DNA of 64,000 nucleotides, taken from the NCBI RefSeq assembly GCF_000003815.2, contig NC_049979.1:23541085-23605084 (forward strand), read 5' to 3'. The translations under genes and the position numbers were made by a program. Source of the stretch: Branchiostoma floridae. Lineage: Eukaryota; Chordata; Leptocardii; Amphioxiformes; Branchiostomatidae. The notes beneath the pieces were generated by a model. That model ran no database searches, was not told the origin of the DNA, and worked only from the letters and a program-made list of their open reading frames with translations. How positions within the stretch are numbered: the stretch's first letter is position 1; each line of letters opens with the position of its first letter. Positions 24,960-37,300 of this stretch are shown here, piece by piece.

Positions 24960-26465
24960 CTCATCAAATTTTGGCTCAGCGATTGCAATCTAACTTGGAA
25001 ATGAGGCCTTAAAAAACTTTAAGTACCGATTAAGCATAGACAACATCTCCATGTATGAACATGTAACGTTACACCATACCTCTTCCAGCTAGGTTTCCGC
25101 CGCACTCCTGTCGAAATCACGCCAGGAAATGATGAACATCACAATTTCGCAAGCACCATTTCTGTCCTCAGTCGGATGAAGCGGTGACGTCAAGGGGGAA
25201 ATTCAAAAGGTACGGCCTACCAAGTGATAAATGGATTTCCTTGCCAGGGTACAACCAATTTGCTAGTGGTTCATTGCCACAACCAACAATATCACAGCTG
25301 CCATTAGCTGTGTCTGTCCTTGCATGCATTCATATCAAGGCAGTCTCCACCTATGAATTTTTTTTCCGCCCCACTTATTGTTGTGGACCAATGTTGTTCA
25401 TTTCTATGATTAAATCTGTCATTTTACGTTTAAGAGAATGAATACTCATCGATTCTAAGACTTTTTGGGGGGGAAAGATGGGGCAAAATTTGTGTTCGTC
25501 CCAACAAGCAAATATCTGATATTTGGACAGGTCTTGGAGACAGCCTTGCATGCATTTAGAATTGTGAACAAAAACACATACTTGCTTCAAGTTCAACCAG
25601 CTAATGTAAACAAAGTCCTCATTTGTTTCTTTTTTTTTAGTAAATTTGAAAACATGAAAACTGCAGATTGAAGGTGGGAATTCCAAGCCTGGTTAATTGC
25701 ATCTATAAGATATTCCCTACCTGTACTGCTGAGGTAAAGGCCCAATTTGTCCTATTTAACAAATAATGAATCTGATCTGGTGCATGTCATGACTGATTGA
25801 TGGTGTGCTGCAGAATTGAATATGCTGACAAATTATCATTTGAAGCATGAAAATTGTTAGTCTGTGTAACACAAACTCCGCTGTCCAGGGCTGTAACTGG
25901 CCCCTCCCCGCCGGTGGATGTTTGGCGGGCTGCTATAAGCGAGATTTAATCAGGCTAGAAAATTGTGTGCAGGACAATGTTCGCTTTGTAAAGACTCCCC
26001 TCCTTAGATTCTTGTAATGTTTGACTGGAATCTCGACAATTAGAACTACCCTGGTGTAACAATAACAGTTCACATTGCTGTTCATACCTGGCTAGGCAAA
26101 TCTGGACATATATGTAGCCTGCATTGAAGTGCAATGAAACCAGGGATGGTCAAACCCAGCTCAGCCTATTCAAAATCAGATCTAGATCAACCCTAACGGC
26201 CTAAGATAAATGCAGTTTGCTCAAACTTTCAAAGCCTGTTAATGTTTATACCAGGGTTCAATCTTGAGCGAATCCTGCTTGACCTAGAGTACCTGGATTT
26301 GGCGGATCTGGATAAAAGTAGATATATCCAGCTTTGGGGCTGATCAGGACTGTTCATACATGGACATACCGGGCTCTGCAAATCTGGATTTTAAACCAAG
26401 GCTGGATTTATCCAGATTTGCAAAGCCAGTGGTGTGAAACTTTGAAACTTTATTAGAATAACCAT

Positions 26466-26493
26466 TAGCGGTGGACCCTAGGGTCCACCGCTA
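26466..26493. other. 28-bp perfect palindrome in the LINE 3' UTR
   Basis: TAGCGGTGGACCCT is followed directly by its reverse complement, centred on CCTAGG. In RNA it would form a stem about 30 nt upstream of the AATAAAG signal of the retrotransposon. It could be a 3' recognition stem for the element's reverse transcriptase. Confidence 0.85.
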
Positions 26494-26637
26494 GTCTTCC
26501 TGGTATTCATTCACAGAGACAATACCTTATACAAACATGGTTGGCAACTAGACAAGTCACAAACACATCTAAATCAATAACATATTTACAATATACTTAA
26601 TTTAAAAATTGACAATCCTGTCGCACAGTGCTTGTAA

Positions 26638-27813
26638 CTACTGGTGGAGGTATTTGTGCAAACCATCCTTAAACACTCTCAGGGATTGTGTGGATTGCAT
26701 GACAATTGGAAGGTTATTCCACACACTGACAGCCCTGTACATGAAACACTTCATCAGTGCGTTAGTTCTTGGTTTCTCTAACAGAAAAGATTGTTTAGCA
26801 GCAAAACGGGTTCTGTAACTATGCAAGTTGTTGACCGAACGCAGTTGCCTACTGATACAAATAGGTTCGTTTGTGAGTGTTATCCTTTTAAATGTTGTCA
26901 TGGTGTTTATTAACAGTCTCGTGTGCACAGATTTCCACTGTGGCTTCGACTGAAACAGACGAGTTGCCTTGTTCTGCATTCGTTGCAGAAGGTTTATGTT
27001 AGTTTTAGTTGTGCATGACCAAACTGGGCTACAATAATCTATGTGAGATAGTACAAGGCATTCTATTACAATTTTTAACAATGCTTGATCCATAATGTAT
27101 GCGCATCTTTTGATCATCCCCAGTGATCTAGCCATTTTCTTAGATGTTAATTTTGTGTGAGTATTCCAGGTAAGGCACTCATCTACTGTCGAACCAAGTA
27201 GTTTTACCTCTGAGACCTGTTCGATAACCTTACCATTTGCAGTTAGTGTGAGTTTGGGTTTAGCAGACATTTTGGGCTTGCTCCCCAGTACAATACATTT
27301 TGTTTTTGAAGTGTTCAAGAAAAGCCGGTTCACTCTCACCCAGTTACAAATGTTGTTTACCTCTGTCTGTAGATTATGTGAGATAGTTTCAATAGAAGGA
27401 GCGCATATGTAGGCTGATGTGTCATCAGCATACATATCAGCTGTGGCCTGAGTGATGGCAAGCGGTAGATCATTAGTATAAATGGTAAAAAGAAGGGGCC
27501 CTAAACAGCTCCCCTGGGGCACACCGCAAGGCAGTTCCTTAAAGGAAGAGTTTGTTCCATTGATGTGAACACATTGTTCTCTTCCCGTCAGGTAACTTGC
27601 CATCCATTTGGTGGTAGATTCATCAAAGCCATAACATGCTAATTTCAAAAGTAGACAGTTGTGATCAACAAGGTCGAAAGCTGCAGAGAAATCGAGGAAG
27701 ATGGCGCCAACCAGTTTCCCCTGATCTATACTGTGGTACCAATCATCTACCATGTGCAGCAGTGCAGTACAGGTTGAATGGTTCTTCCTGTATGCATGCT
27801 GATTCTCAGACAT
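26638..27813 (-). CDS. Reverse transcriptase fragment of a non-LTR retrotransposon (391 aa from first Met)
   Basis: Reverse transcriptase motifs appear in order: SENQHAYRKNHST (fingers), IFLDFSAAFDLVDH (motif A with catalytic Asp), GVPQGSCLGPLLF (motif B), MYADDTSAY (motif C, YADD) and LGSTVDECLTW (thumb side). The C-terminal HIDYCSPVWSC and YRAVSVWNNLP motifs are usual in Jockey/CR1-type LINEs. The frame is open for about 14 codons upstream of the Met. The endonuclease domain is missing. The reading frame is otherwise uninterrupted, so the copy is fairly young, but it cannot transpose alone. Confidence 0.92.
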   Translation of the reverse strand: MSENQHAYRKNHSTCTALLHMVDDWYHSIDQGKLVGAIFLDFSAAFDLVDHNCLLLKLACYGFDESTTKWMASYLTGREQCVHINGTNSSFKELPCGVPQGSCLGPLLFTIYTNDLPLAITQATADMYADDTSAYICAPSIETISHNLQTEVNNICNWVRVNRLFLNTSKTKCIVLGSKPKMSAKPKLTLTANGKVIEQVSEVKLLGSTVDECLTWNTHTKLTSKKMARSLGMIKRCAYIMDQALLKIVIECLVLSHIDYCSPVWSCTTKTNINLLQRMQNKATRLFQSKPQWKSVHTRLLINTMTTFKRITLTNEPICISRQLRSVNNLHSYRTRFAAKQSFLLEKPRTNALMKCFMYRAVSVWNNLPIVMQSTQSLRVFKDGLHKYLHQ

Positions 27814-28197
27814 AAGTGAATTCTTCGAGAAATGTGTGAACAGAGTTATTTGTGCAGTGAATATTCAGACCATGTGATTTATGGACACAACCCAGCCGTG
27901 ATCGGCCAAGATGTTTACCAAATAAGACAACCCAATATCGTACCTCTGGCAACATTGAGAACCATCCAAACCAGACTTTTAAGCTACTTACTCATTCACA
28001 AGCTACATGCAGTTGCAAATGTTTAAAGGGAGTACATCATACTAGCATTTTTAATTGAGATTCCGAGTCACCTTCCAACTTTCCTATTGTAGGCAGTGTA
28101 TCTAACACTAGGATTTATACATAAAGTAGTATAAAAATACAGTTTTGACATAAAAAAAATCTTTCTTGACCATCGACTGTTAACTCATTTACGTATA

Positions 28198-29391
28198 CAG
28201 GGCTCCAGACTAACTTTTTGGCCTAGGAGCACTGCGCTCCTAACTCGAAAAACTTAGGAGCACCAGCAAATATTTAGGAGCACCACCAGCAAAAAATCTA
28301 AGAATCATTGTTGATCACCTGGAATAGCATACTTTAATACAGTAATATGAAAGAAAAAACAATCTTGCTTTAAATATGGTGAATGTGGTAAATACATTGA
28401 TGTGGTGGTTCTTGGGGATAGGAGGACAAAAGTTTTTTTGCTACGGCTGGCTGCTTTATTCAGACTCGACTCTTGTACCTCCAGCCTTGTCAGGCATGAC
28501 TGTTGACGAACAAGTTTTTAATGTCCAAAAAATGAATTAATCAAACTTGCAACATAAGGATTATCAAAATGTATTCAATACTGAAACCAAGTTACACAGA
28601 CAAAAAAGTAATTATGCCTTCTTATTGTAAGAACAATGAAAAATAACTGATTAATCCCAAATTACCATTTAAATTGAAAAAAAAAAACGCAAATAAGTAT
28701 AAAAGTACAAGTGTCTGACAAAATGGGTGAAATTGAACTGAAAATGGAAATAGTGCAGGCCGCTCTCCAACACCAAGATCGTATCTCAAGAATGTTTTTT
28801 TTCCACCCTACCATTTTTTTTATAAAGGCCTACTTGTTCACTGTCTCAGGGGCTGCAACATTGTTGTCTAAAAAGGCATGTTACAAAAGTTTTGTTACTG
28901 CCTACTGGACCTCCACTTATCATGCTGTCATAGCATATCATACCATACCATACTATACCAAGGAGGTTATTTCCTATACATGAAGTCTCCTTGGCCAAAC
29001 CAAGGCTCTTTCTTCAACCTCCTATATATATAAATATCATGTATACTCTCAAATTTCCCTATCTGTTTGGACAAACTCACAAAGGGAATACAGTAAATAA
29101 AGGTCCAGTGGAAAAACATTTTTTAAACCTCCTTGGTACATGTAATTGAAGACAGTACAGACACATGGCAGGCCTTAATGAGGTGTGACAACCCCTGCTG
29201 ACCATCCCTGTCAGGGGAAGAAACTGATACCTGGCAGGGACAGCCTTTCCCTGCAAAGATTCTACTTGGCTGGATGATAAATGATGATTAATTGTAAGAG
29301 GTCGCACTGTGCGACTGTGGTTACAGATCTGGTCGCACCAGGGGAATTCTACTCGCATATGCGACCAACTTGGTCGCAGTCAGGAGCCCTG
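28198..29391. mobile_element. Possible hAT-like non-autonomous element, ~1.2 kb
   Basis: It starts CAGGGCTCCAGAC and ends GTCAGGAGCCCTG, giving 9-bp inverted ends (CAGGGCTCC/GGAGCCCTG). The interior near the left end repeats TAGGAGCAC. Near the right end it repeats GGTCGCA and GCGACCA. A GTATA occurs at both flanks, but no clean 8-bp duplication is visible. Both ends could also belong to separate short elements. Confidence 0.45.
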
Positions 29392-32300
29392 GTATATGGT
29401 AATTCAATTGATTGCGTTGTCGTCCAGGACGACTCGTACTGGTGGAGTTAAAGAAGCTGTTTGCGGTGTGTTACATGTATGTTTTAGGTTGAAACTACTA
29501 GTCTGAGAGTAATTACTATTAGTACTAATAGTAACACAATGCGAACACGTGTTTGCCAAATTTTGAGTCTGTCATGCCGGGCCAACTTGATGCCGGGCAT
29601 GAGAGCCGAAACTGTGAAATTGTTTGCAATTTACACTTTTAAGACAGTGGTGTACAAAAAAGCACAATGTAAATGCCATCCATTCCAAGGAGGCATAAAA
29701 ACCTACATGCAACATGCTTGAATGACCTGTTAATTACACATATTATACTATGTACAGTACACATCTATCCCACAATCTAAAGAATTCTGCAAGCAGTAGA
29801 AAGTGTAATGCCACTAGCAGACCTGAAGCTTCTGTTGGGACAGCTGGTGCAGAGGTGTTGAAACACTAGCAGCCTTATCTATGGAATGAATCCTTCTCAG
29901 ACAAACAAGAAGTTGTGTTTTGAAAGCAGCCTTCATTCCACATGTTTGAAACTTGAATCTGGTTGCACGTATTCCATGAACACAAATCTTTTCATGCAGA
30001 TATTTGGCTTTAACATAAGGAGCAGCAAGAAAAGACTTGTTTGGGGTATTAACAGTATACATACAGTAAATGCTACTGAAGTAGAGCTAAGATGAAGGAG
30101 CAGCATTCTTTCTGGTCAAAGACAACATATAAATGGAGTACTTGTATTGGGGGTATATCAAGTTTGAGAGAATCTGAGAACCATTATAATTTCAGGCAAA
30201 CAAAATTGCCCTGTAGACTGTACTGTTTGGACTGGAGTAAGCCAAGTGAAACACAACCGTTTGTTCAGCTATCCAGCCTGAGGGTTTTCTGTCTCACCTG
30301 ACTGAAAGCTAATTGTGCTGAAAATCACTCAAGCTTCCTACCAATAACATAAGTCTTTACACTGTAATAGAAAACTAGGCAAACCTTATACTTATTACTA
30401 TAGTTATAGAATGTGAACATAGCAGAGCGTATACTTTTCTCCAAACCGAAATCAGCTGCTAAGGGTTATTTGCGGGATCTTGCAATGGATCCTTACTACA
30501 AGAAATCCCTTTAAAAAAACCCTGGATCCAGATCCTTTGGTAAATCTAGCAAAGCACATCCACAAAAGATACAAATACTGAAAGTTCTGCTGCATTGCCA
30601 AGGTAAGTCGTCAAGTAACTCATAATCCACCTTGACCTTCGTCTTCCTATTCCTAAGACCATTAATGACATACCAAATATCATCACAATACATCCATAGT
30701 ACTTACAACAAATACTTGGAACACAAACACAAACATGCATGCATACACACACATACACACACATACACCCAAAACACTACATTGTCATGGAGGCAAAAAC
30801 ACAGTATGACTACTTCTAGACTAGTACTACAACACATTATATTTACAGGTAAATCAACCAACCAAACATGCTAACAAATAATTACTAGTATGGCATAAGA
30901 AGAAACCAGAAATGATAATTTCCATTTCTGGCCACTCTCACCTGCGTACTGCAACTAGATATACTCTCACCTACTAGCATGCTCAACAGCAGTTCTTAGT
31001 TAAATACATTGAATATGCAACACACCTACTGAGATGTGTACTTCCTTACCTCTTTCGTACACCTGTATTAACAGAACCTCACCTTATTTACATGTGGTAA
31101 CACCATAGCTTTGTTTTTCGTATTCTCTTTCTCAATTTCTTAATCACTTTTTGTTTCAACATTTAAATAGACTACTAGTATCATTTCTACACAATCTCAT
31201 CAATAGCCCTAAATGCAATACAGAAAATTGAAATTTGAAATTAGATGGTAATCATTAAAAAGACCAATTTATTCAGTGATTTAAAATGCTTGAAAACCGG
31301 TACATGTAAAAGATCTTTCACAAGAAATAATGAAATTGCCAAGCAGATGTTACCAGCTCAACTTTGATAATTACCACACAATGAATAAGGTGTTTTCACA
31401 AGCCTGAATATATCTATTGTTTGAATTCTCTATGGTGTCCCATTATTTTGCAAAGTCAATTAGAATATGCATTGTGGCACACATTGAGGACAGGGAGACA
31501 ACTGGAAGTCATCTGTTACCCGTGACACGTTAACTGCTTGGCTAATAAGGTAATTAGTCTGCCTATTGTGATAAAGCCTGAGGCACCATTACCTGGAGCT
31601 AGTCACCAGTTATCTTCACTTCAACATAACAGTCAAGGATATACAAGTGCTGAGGTGGTTTCGATCTGATTGCCACCTCCGTGGATATATAATAATATAA
31701 GACTGGTAGTGTACTTAGTACTAATGGGGTAAGATTGAAAACCCTATCACACTACAAGAGCACGTTCATACCAGGATTCATATACAATTGTAGTTTGTAC
31801 ACTGTATTGTCAACCAGCAACAAAAGCTAAAAAATACTTTTAATAAGCAAAGATATCACTAAATGGATAGATCTCACTTGTATATTTTTGCTGAAAAGTC
31901 AAATATCACAACTTTCCAAACACAAACATGACACTCATCTCAAAGCAGAAGTTGGAAGACTAAATGTAACATTTTACTGCTCCCCAAAACATTTTTAACA
32001 AAAAGAATCAGTTTCAAAACGTTTGAAAATGCTACAGATTTACCTGCCAATATCAGCTTGGGTATAAAAACTTGACCACAGCAAGCTTTAGGTCCAAATG
32101 CCGCGGTGTGGGAAAACTGCCAAGTCAGTAGCCTTTGCCTGAGGACCGTTATGAATTTGGTCGTGTGAACACATGCATAGCACAGCACAGCTTGTATATG
32201 TTACATGCAGCTGTTCGTACAACCACAAAAACAACGTACGCAGCTCGGTGCAGACTTTACACTAAATAATGCTTGAGATATCAATCGAAGTAATCGTAAA

Positions 32301-34375
32301 GCTAAACGTTCAGCAGATGTAGCACATGATAAGGACGGATCTCGTTTTGATCATAATTTTGAAGTTAGCACTTTTATTTCCGACCCTTGTTAGTTCTGGC
32401 TAGCAAATGGTGGTAGTTGTGTCCGCATTCCGATGTACAGAAGACATAAAAGCATCTGGCCTGTTCACATTTACTTTAACGGTTCTCCGACAACTTGCGA
32501 TGAAAGAAGATGGGAACATGGTCTAGGATAAAAACACAAGGATATGTCACGCTGTCCTGCAAACAGCATGTAAGTTGTAACCGTTTAACAGCCTATGCAG
32601 TCGTTACAGATGATGGTTAGCGACATCCCACCTACCCAGAAATGCACCGTTTCCTTCCCCCTCATCAATCAGCTGCAGACCTGAAGCTGTGGTACGTCGA
32701 AAGTTATGATCATTGCGGTTTCTTGTGGTTCAAGAGGCAAGGCCTGAGCTGAGCTGGCAGAGTGGCGATCTCCCTCCTCTCGCCTACTTCCGCTGATGCT
32801 GAGAGTGGAGCGGAAGGGGAGGGGATGCTGGGTAAAATTCAGGGGAGTTCCGTTACATGATCCCGGTTGCGTCGACGTCATGCTTCAGATGTCGTAAATC
32901 GATACATCATGGGTACATGTGCTATAAAATGGGAACTGTTCGCGGCGGGTTTTGTTCGCGGTTTTTGCGATTTTTTGCTCACCCGTCACCTTGTTTCCAC
33001 CGCGAACACTCCATTTTCTCCCTAGCCGCGCCCCATACCGAAAGCAAAAGGCTATTTCATATTTTTACCCCCACAAACATTTTTCCTTTTGCAGTATTAA
33101 ACTGGTCACCAGCTTCAAACTTTAGTATTACTATCGGCCAGAAGGAAAACCAAACTATGAAATGGTATAGCTGTTTTTGTTGTTGTTGTTGTTTTTTAAG
33201 TTGAAAAGAGGATAAAGCAATCTTGATATTACATTTGATCAAGGAGGTTATATAGGACTGTTTATCGCCCATTTCATTCTAACCAAGACGACGTTTTATA
33301 CGGCTTTATTTGTAATTGTCAATGGACGAAGGTACATGTATCTATTTCTGGCATTACTGGTGTGATGAAGGTGATCGCGAATAAAGCGGGTAGCGCAAGA
33401 GGACTAAACAATCGCCTGAAACCTGAAACAATGTTAGTCCGCCCCCTAGCGACTATCATCAGATAGCATTTCTTTACCGCAAAGAGAAAGTTGACACGAG
33501 GACATTAGGACAGACACCAATGCTGTTCATGAAGTTCTCTTGTGTTCAACCTTAATGTGTCGGGACGATCACTGTATTATAAACGGTCATGGCCACCAAA
33601 CACTCTAAAACGTTTCAACTGTGTTATTTTCCCATATTCTAAAAGATGCTGGTTTGTCCACTGTCCTTGGACCTTGGTCTTTCTTTGCAGAACTCTTGCC
33701 TCGAGGTGGTTTAAAAGTCTCAGATACAGTGCCTCCCTGAACCGAATCCCGTTGCACGAGCACAGCTGTGATGCCACATGGTTTTTTGAAAACAACAACA
33801 TCATGTGGTAATTTGCATATAGCTAAGACTCATGTTTCCAGGTGAAAGGTCAAGGAAAGGGTGTGATGTGTCCACCAGGTAAAGAAATAGTGCGCCAATT
33901 CACAAGGATATCGACGGTTAAGCTCTCAACGAAAGCATAAATGATATACCATTTCAAAAAGAAGTGATTTTTTTGCTAGAAATGTTTCCCAAATGTTCCT
34001 CAATATGGCGTAAAAATTAAGAAAAATCCCGTTTCCTGCGCGTACCAATACACGTGGCAGCTCGTGGTGTGACCGCGTGGCGATGTTTGGAATGATCGAA
34101 AGTTGCCTTGGGTAACTGATCATTGATATGCGATACTAAATTGCAGGATATTCGCAGCTATGGATTATGAATACAATACTTATATTAAATGACGTATTCT
34201 AAATCAAATACTAATAACTGAGGAGACTTAATTCATTGGCACTCTTTTTATTGTATTATGTCAAAATAAGACACCCCCACAGAACTTTACAAGTGGACAA
34301 TTCCTACGGCCGCCATATGAGAAGACGGGAAAAGGGACGACCGATCGAGGGGCTTTGCCGAAAAATTCTGTCAAA

Positions 34376-37300
34376 ATGAGCGACGATGAAAGGGATTTGG
34401 ACGTGGATAGCGACGTAAGACTGTACTTTACACGGTGTTTGGATTTATAAGCCCAACTGCGCTCAGCTTGCTCAGATATGGGTGTTAAGGTGGTGTTTTT
34501 GTTTCAGGATGATGGCGCTGGTGACACGGCAGGCGGTGAGCGGAGCGGCATGACAGCGGTGGGTTGTTTTGCTTGTCACGTGGACTGAGACCTGCGTGCT
34601 GCTGAGGCCCTGAGCACGTAAACATACCAGGCACTGCAGTGTGTCCCGACAACTAGTACTCTTGTTTAGATCCCACCAAACTTGTAGGGCGCCAATTTGC
34701 CGGCACACTTATTTCTTTGGATGGTCAAACGATCTTGTAACGTTTATTTTGGTGTGCGCCAAATTTTTGTGGGCTTGGCTGTTCGGACCTTGGTCTGGCG
34801 GCTGGCTGGCCTGGTCACGCAAAGCCGACCAAACAGTGAACGATGACATGTCAAAACACGCCCAGTTCGGCTAACGAGTCTACACCTATGCTAAACCTGC
34901 TAATGGTGAAGGCTGTGTAACGTTATGACGTGATTTGTGGATGGGGAATTTTCGTGACACAGAGGACTTCCGTTCAATTAGAATGTGAGGATGCCAGAAT
35001 GTCTCATAATTTTCAGTACAACTACAAGTTGCACCGGATAGCAGAAAATGAGTGAGGCAAACTCACTGAACCAATTGATCCACTTTCTAACTTCTGAAGA
35101 AACGTTTTTAACAATTTTTCCACCAATTTCAGGGATTTAAATGTTTACCTCTAATTTAGGGGTGTAAATGATGACATCATGACATATCCATCCATGGTCT
35201 ACTTTAAACTTTTGAGTTAATTCCTAGGACCCACATAATTTTTCAAGGAAACCTCATGAGGTACGGACCCCTACTCAGTCTTGCCAATAAACGTGGTGGG
35301 TTCTTTATGATGACGGGACCGCCATTATCGTCTTATCCTAGGGACATCCCCAAACAAAGCTAACTGCACATTACACCACTGATGTGTAGACAGTGTAGTT
35401 ATATTACAACATTGACTGTAGTCATTATGAAGATGATTTCTGCATTTTTACATGTGATTGTTGTTATAGATGGCAAGTCTGATTTCACAGAGAACCCACC
35501 AGGAAGAATGTGTGTTGTATCAGCTCCTAGAAATAATGGTTACACATTATGCCCATAAGGATTTAGTAACCGTTACATGTACAAAGTGCATTGTAGAAAA
35601 TCAATTGTTATCATTACACAAAAAGACAAATATATTAAAGTGCAATGTACAGGTCATTGAGTTACATAAGGAGCAATAATACTATGTCTTACATATATGC
35701 CAAACTCGTCAGAACATCTGACAAAATTAGTGTTTTTTTAAATTTTAGTCCATGCTGCTTTTAATATGTGACAAACTGACAACATGGACATTTGAATATA
35801 TGATTAACAATTTACTCATGTGCCAGTCTTTTTGGTCATTATACCTGTCTATTGATACAAGATCGCTCAAAAGAAGTTTACCTTGAGCTTTTTAACTACA
35901 GAAAAATACTCCATTTTAGATGATATGTAAGTTATCTTACACCATGTACATACAAATGTTCTTTTTTTTAAATTTGTATTGTTTATGTGTTTGTCAGCAG
36001 GGCTAGCCCTTTGTAATAGCCATAGGCTAGTTGGGCAGCCCTGGCTGTGTGTTCGGTGCAGCCAAACCAATAAATAAATAAATAAAAATGCAAGTTGAAG
36101 TTTACAATTGAATGTTGAATACTAAGATAAAGTCACAAAGATTGCCTGTTCAGTGATAATTTATTAATGGGAGCCCAACCTGAACATCTATTTGAGTTTG
36201 TGTAGCACAGACAGTACACAGAAGGCGATTCCTGGTCATTTGCTGAAAAGGCTGTTCCATTTACTAGTAGATTCAGTATAAGCAATTGTACCTTTTGTTG
36301 TGATCATCTCTAATGTTTGATATCAAGCTTTGTAGTTAAGTGCCTTATGAACATGAATATCAAAGTGCACAAGTCAGTGAAATAAGATGGCTGATCTCAT
36401 ATACATGTATCCTTGAGAAAATGACTTGGTTTTAAAAGCTGTCTTGCTACATGTATACTATTATAAGCCTGTGTTCTGTTGTTTTCCTGCTTTTGATAAC
36501 CTTCACGCATGTTGTTTTCCTGATGTGTGCTGTTGCATACTGACAAGGTTTCTTGTTCCCTTCCAGGCGGACAAAAGGGCGCACCACAATGCACTTGAGA
36601 GGCAAAGAAGGGACCACATAAAAAACAGTTTCAGTAGCCTTAGAGATGCTGTACCCGCTCTGCAGGGAGAAAAGGTCTGATATGTAAATGAAGACAGCCT
36701 TTTGAATAGGGAAACATGATCCTTTGATTCTTTCTCAGTTGTCTTGCTAAGTCTGTCTGCTAACAGTGATAGCTAGCATCACACACAGAGATTTATCTCC
36801 TGGAAAAGTTTACTCTTTGGATTAATGTCTTTGTTATGGAGAACTAAAGCAAGGAAATGGTTTTCCTGGCCTGGAGCTTGGTAAAAGTAGTCTTGCTACT
36901 GAAGCTGCTGGTTCAGTGCATATTTGCCATACTCCCAGAGGGGGTCATGTGGTGTGTTGAGTTTCCTGTGTTTTGCCAGCCATAGCTTTGTACACAAGTT
37001 TTGTACACAAATATGTTGATAAAGTATGGACTTCTGCACAACAGATTTTCAATATGTATGTATGCAATAAGGTTTCTGTCTTCTTGGCAATGTATGCTCA
37101 GATGCAAGACAATATTTTCTTATTGCCTTGCTTAGCAGTTTTATGATGAGTATCATGCAAAGATTTCTTTCTTACTCTCCATAACCTGTGCAAGATTGCA
37201 AGTTCTAAGTGTTGACTAATGTTCGTCATTGAGTTTTTGCTAATATTTTTAAAGGTATGGTGAGATAGCTACGATAAGTACTGTTGAAAAACAGATAAGT

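Larger units (their letters stand above)
20363..25192 (-). promoter_or_regulatory. Candidate FUT8 untranslated first exon, leader intron and CRE promoter
   Basis: The ATG exon has an upstream acceptor (TTTCTGCAG/GTAATG, exon edge 20,363), so the 5' UTR is probably spliced. On the minus strand, the nearest convincing donor that follows CpG-containing sequence is GAAGAG/GTATGG at 25,080/25,079. A perfect CRE, TGACGTCA, sits at 25,185-25,192 about 100 bp upstream. This is an inference from splice signals and the CRE only; other first exons remain possible. Confidence 0.4.
26441..27870 (-). mobile_element. 5'-truncated non-LTR retrotransposon (Jockey/CR1-like)
   Basis: The minus-strand element comprises the 3' part of a reverse transcriptase ORF, a ~170-bp 3' UTR with a 28-bp perfect palindrome at 26,466-26,493, an AATAAAG signal and a short tail built on repeated GTTTCAA/AGTTTCA words. 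In frame, the ORF is closed upstream by TGA near 27,856, consistent with truncation on insertion, which is typical of LINE copies. The 5' limit is approximate. Confidence 0.85.
20364..34375. other. Gene-poor, transposon-rich interval upstream of FUT8 and MAX
   Basis: No conserved coding exon was found in this 14-kb interval apart from a retrotransposon reverse transcriptase (26,638-27,813). It contains MITEs, a CA microsatellite, a hAT-like 1.2-kb element and simple AT-rich sequence. A GC-richer patch at 32,690-32,880 (short ORF, no known motif) and the CRE region near 25.1 kb are the most promoter-like places. Regulatory DNA of FUT8 and MAX is likely here but cannot be delimited by eye. Confidence 0.6.

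Noticed and set aside
26638-27813. Reverse transcriptase as part of a retrovirus or LTR element
   Set aside because: The motif set (ENQ.AYRK, YADD, C-terminal WNNLP) is that of non-LTR retrotransposons; no protease, integrase or LTR is nearby.
32669-32881. A 70-codon ORF in a GC-rich patch as a gene start
   Set aside because: No recognised motif and no downstream exons could be linked. It may be promoter or 5' UTR sequence, but it cannot be supported as coding.
33542-33811. 89-codon ORF near 33.6 kb and its antisense partner
   Set aside because: Both strands are open over the same stretch without conserved motifs or splice context; nothing supports coding function.
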